64,000 nt of DNA from Cribrihabitans marinus (GTDB lineage: Bacteria; Pseudomonadota; Alphaproteobacteria; Rhodobacterales; Rhodobacteraceae): NCBI RefSeq assembly GCF_900109035.1, contig NZ_FNYD01000003.1, positions 310,001-374,000 on the forward strand, read 5' to 3'. Position 1 is the first letter of the stretch; every line of letters begins with the position of its first letter. Shown one piece after another: positions 62,119-64,000 of this stretch. The position numbers and the translations under genes are program-made. The notes under the pieces are model-generated. The model was not told the DNA's origin. It worked only from the letters and a program-made list of their open reading frames with translations, and searched no databases.

Positions 62119-62745
62119 TCAACCAGAAATTTGCGCATTCAGAGCATCGGCAGCGGCACCTGGATCATTTTTGACGTGATCCTCCGCAGCCTGCTCAACA
62201 GCCAGAATCTGATCGAGCAGGCCATTTCCAAGTTCGACCTTCATCTCATCGTCGATCTTTGCCCACGCATCTTCGACGCGCAGTTTCGGATCCTCTGCAA
62301 CCTCAAGCAGTCGAGCGCGATACGCTTCCGCTTTGCTTCCGACCTTCGCTTGAACTTTAAGGGGTTGAACCGTGAAGTTCCCGCGGGCGTTGCGTGCCGT
62401 CGCAAGGTTCAGCTTCCTGGGTTGAGTCAAACCCTCCATGTGACTGACCCGGATGCCGCCGACATCCGCTCCTCCAAATCTGACTTTCTCGTCGCACCAG
62501 ATCGTGCAATGAAGACCAACCCACTTTTCCGCATCGAGCCCCCAGACCATGCCGAGAATGCGGCGAACGGTCAGGGCTGGCTTCCAAGGTTTTCCTTCAT
62601 CGCCGTCAAAGTATAGCGCAAGGGGCTGGTCCCCCTTGACAAGCTCTGCACTGCGGATCCGGATCGTGCGCGGACCAGACAGCAAGTCATATGCATTGAG
62701 TTGGTCGGTCTTGCCAACCATGGTTTTTGTGATGTCGATTGCCAT
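62119..62745 (-). CDS. Hypothetical phage protein, 208 aa, partner of the RecE-like exonuclease
   Basis: A 208-residue protein with a beta-rich first half (T-I-R-I-R-S-A-E-L-V-K-G, L-A-L-Y-F-D-G-D-E-G-K-P-W-K-P, W-V-G-L-H-C-T-I-W) and a helical, charged second half. The first part looks like an OB or beta-barrel fold, so a nucleic-acid-binding role is possible. I do not recognise the family. The ATG at 62745 begins 6 bases downstream of the exonuclease stop, which implies coupled expression; a longer frame to 62793 would overlap that gene. Confidence 0.7.
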   Translation of the reverse strand: MAIDITKTMVGKTDQLNAYDLLSGPRTIRIRSAELVKGDQPLALYFDGDEGKPWKPALTVRRILGMVWGLDAEKWVGLHCTIWCDEKVRFGGADVGGIRVSHMEGLTQPRKLNLATARNARGNFTVQPLKVQAKVGSKAEAYRARLLEVAEDPKLRVEDAWAKIDDEMKVELGNGLLDQILAVEQAAEDHVKNDPGAAADALNAQISG

Positions 62746-62750
62746 TTTTA

Positions 62751-63776
62751 TTATCCTTCTTCGGCTTCGTAAGATTCCCGACGCAGCACCCATTCTGGTA
62801 GTGAGATCGGCTCAATTTGGGGGGAATATGCGGGCCAGTCATCAGCGGTCAGACACTCTGCATATCGAGCCAGGTCTTCACGGTAATCGCGACGGCCGAT
62901 GTCGACGCTCTCTGCGTCGAGCATGTAGACACCCACCGCGTAAGGCGCAGTCTTCTCAACTGCGACGAACACAAAGTGCGTAGGGGCCGGCATATTGAGC
63001 GGGTTTGGGCCTTGCTCCAAAGCAGCTTTAATGCCGTCAACATAGAAGGCGTGTTGGACATGGTAGCGCCAGTTGTAGATCGACTTCGAGAAACCCTCTG
63101 GGCTCGCATCCAGGCAGGTTTTGAGATCTACAATCAGCCCATCGCGTCGCCAAAAGTCAGGACGGCAACGGCATTGAACGCCAGTTTCCGGATCTTTCCA
63201 GTAGCAGCTCAACTCAGCAATACCCGCCTCGGGGTCGAGCAGTTTGCCAGCAACGGGGTGAGCCATGACTGATGCACGCACGGCCTCAGCCTGTGCAAGC
63301 TCCTCTTCAGTGAGTATCTCGCGGCCACCAACCTCATCGGCATAAGCAGCTTTGGCATCGTCAAGGAAAATGGCATCCGGGTCAGCTTCACGCAGTCTGT
63401 CAGTGATGGCAGCCTTTGCGCCGCTCACAGGCAGGCCAAGCTCTTTCAGGCGGGCTTTGATGTCATCGGCGGTTGCCAATGCACCCACAGGCGCCACAAA
63501 CGGCCGGGCGTATTCTTTCCAAAAGTTTTCCGGTTCAAGTAGTATTGTGTGGTCAATCGTGCCAGTGCGTTGCGCCGCTGTCGGTGCCTTGCGCTCTACT
63601 GTCCGAGAGTGCAGGAAATGCGCCGGTGACTTGCGGATGACATCGAGGCTTGACTTGGAAACCTCTTCCTTGCCGCCGTGATATTTGGCATTACTCAAGC
63701 CTGGGTGCACTCCAATTTTCTTGGTGTCCGGATCGACAGCTTCGCACTGCTCAACGTCGAAATTTTCATGTTTCAT
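62751..63776 (-). CDS. RecE-like phage exonuclease (DUF3799, PD-(D/E)XK) with SAP-like insertion
   Basis: A 341-residue protein. After G-L-S-N-A-K-Y-H and the D-H-T-I-L-L-E-P helix (about 75-83), residues 101-130 (T-A-D-D-I-K-A-R-L-K-E-L-G-L-P-V-S-G and A-K-A-A-I-T-D-R-L) are a SAP-type helix-extended-loop-helix DNA-binding motif. The nuclease core follows: Asp207 in R-P-D-F-W, Asp217-x-Lys219 in V-D-L-K-T, and Gln241/Tyr245 in Q-H-A-F-Y-V-D-G, as in RecE and DUF3799. It should degrade double-stranded DNA 5' to 3' for annealing recombination. No RecT-type annealing protein is visible nearby. It overlaps the next upstream gene by ATGA. Confidence 0.85.
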   Translation of the reverse strand: MKHENFDVEQCEAVDPDTKKIGVHPGLSNAKYHGGKEEVSKSSLDVIRKSPAHFLHSRTVERKAPTAAQRTGTIDHTILLEPENFWKEYARPFVAPVGALATADDIKARLKELGLPVSGAKAAITDRLREADPDAIFLDDAKAAYADEVGGREILTEEELAQAEAVRASVMAHPVAGKLLDPEAGIAELSCYWKDPETGVQCRCRPDFWRRDGLIVDLKTCLDASPEGFSKSIYNWRYHVQHAFYVDGIKAALEQGPNPLNMPAPTHFVFVAVEKTAPYAVGVYMLDAESVDIGRRDYREDLARYAECLTADDWPAYSPQIEPISLPEWVLRRESYEAEEG

Positions 63777-64000
63777 CTGTTTAGTCCTGCCTCAACTTCT
63801 GTTTTTCTCTGAGCCGCTTTAGCGGCTTTCAGTTTGTTCATTTGTTCGACTATTTCCATTAGAGCGTCGCCAAGTTTCAGCACCTTGTATTCCAGCTCAG
63901 ACTGCTCATTTGCGAGGTCGACGGCGGTCAAGAACAGCGCCGCATAATCCGGATTCTTCGGATCATGCTGCACGAGTTCTGCCGCTTCTTTGAATGTTGT
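63773..64000 (-). CDS. Small coiled-coil protein, probably truncated by the window edge
   Basis: The frame stays open to the right edge, giving at least 76 codons. A GTG at 63973 could start a 66-residue protein but has no Shine-Dalgarno, so the true start probably lies outside. The sequence has a helical, coiled-coil-like stretch (Q-S-E-L-E-Y-K-V-L-K-L-G-D-A-L-M-E-I-V-E in parts, then K-L-K-A-A-K-A-A-Q-R-K). Its stop overlaps the exonuclease ATG. Function is unknown. Confidence 0.6.
   Translation of the reverse strand, partial: TTFKEAAELVQHDPKNPDYAALFLTAVDLANEQSELEYKVLKLGDALMEIVEQMNKLKAAKAAQRKTEVEAGLNR

Larger units (their letters stand above)
57141..64000 (-). mobile_element. Left part of a prophage or phage-like integrated element
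   Basis: From about 57141 to the right edge the G+C falls clearly below that of the chromosome and codon use changes. All recognisable genes point left, toward guaB, and the content is phage-type: RecE-like exonuclease, SSB, Acb2-like sponge, C5 methyltransferase with candidate restriction enzyme, and several tiny unknown genes. Phased repeats mark the junction. No integrase, repressor or structural genes are in the visible part, so the other end and the element type (prophage, satellite or ICE) cannot be determined. Confidence 0.75.

Overview
The window reads as the chromosome of a marine-type alphaproteobacterium, most likely a Rhodobacteraceae/Roseobacter-group species. The evidence is very high G+C with strong third-position GC bias, the periplasmic nitrate reductase order napFDAGHBC, many ABC uptake systems for organic solutes, a CuyA-like sulfo-lyase, and an ASKHA-type corrinoid-activator-like gene. 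Because of the composition, many long open frames lie antisense or out of frame to real genes; these are left out. No rRNA, tRNA, CRISPR array or insertion sequence was recognised.

Layout. (1) 1-5.6 kb: the tail of a BatD-like gene, then a LysR regulator divergent from dabB-dabA, a two-gene DAB inorganic-carbon uptake system. (2) 5.9-9.2 kb: a DEAD-box RNA helicase, and a LysR regulator divergent from a CuyA/D-cysteine-desulfhydrase-like PLP enzyme. (3) 9.2-16.5 kb: a LysR regulator divergent from a peptide-uptake operon (M19 dipeptidase, binding protein, two permeases, two ATPases) with ATGA overlaps. (4) 16.6-24.2 kb, minus strand: a Liv-type ABC importer fused operonically to an acyl-CoA synthetase and a zinc-less MDR oxidoreductase. 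(5) 24.4-25.7 kb: an anchored Ala/Glu-rich protein behind a possible general-stress promoter, and a small membrane protein. (6) 25.8-32.0 kb, minus strand: napFDAGHBC. (7) 32.4-53.2 kb: a TetR regulator and a large catabolic island containing a sugar-type ABC importer, a chain of alcohol/aldehyde oxidoreductases, CoA transferase, acyl-CoA dehydrogenase, hydratases, glycerate kinase, a DUF993 aldolase-like protein and a sugar isomerase. An 18-bp dyad, A(G/A)TAAC-N6-GTTA(C/A)T, recurs in two of the divergent promoter regions (three copies), and a compressed version lies at the transporter promoter. This ties at least five transcription units into one candidate regulon. (8) 53.3-57.1 kb: an ASKHA/2Fe-2S protein and guaB with a clear terminator.

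Immediately after the guaB terminator the base composition drops and everything to the right edge (57.14-64.0 kb) is transcribed toward guaB. I read this as the left end of an integrated phage or phage-like element. From the right it carries a RecE-like PD-(D/E)XK exonuclease with a SAP-like insertion, an unknown partner, a small protein matching the Acb2/Tad1 hairpin family (cyclic-nucleotide sponge, anti-CBASS), a single-stranded DNA-binding protein, a C5-cytosine methyltransferase coupled by ATGA to a probable new PD-(D/E)XK restriction enzyme, and several small unknown genes. Three TAGATGCA repeats phased at 11 and 21 bp sit at the junction. No integrase is visible in the window.

The most interesting parts are the shared-operator catabolic regulon (32-53 kb) and the phage module that combines a candidate anti-CBASS sponge with a restriction-modification pair (59-62 kb).
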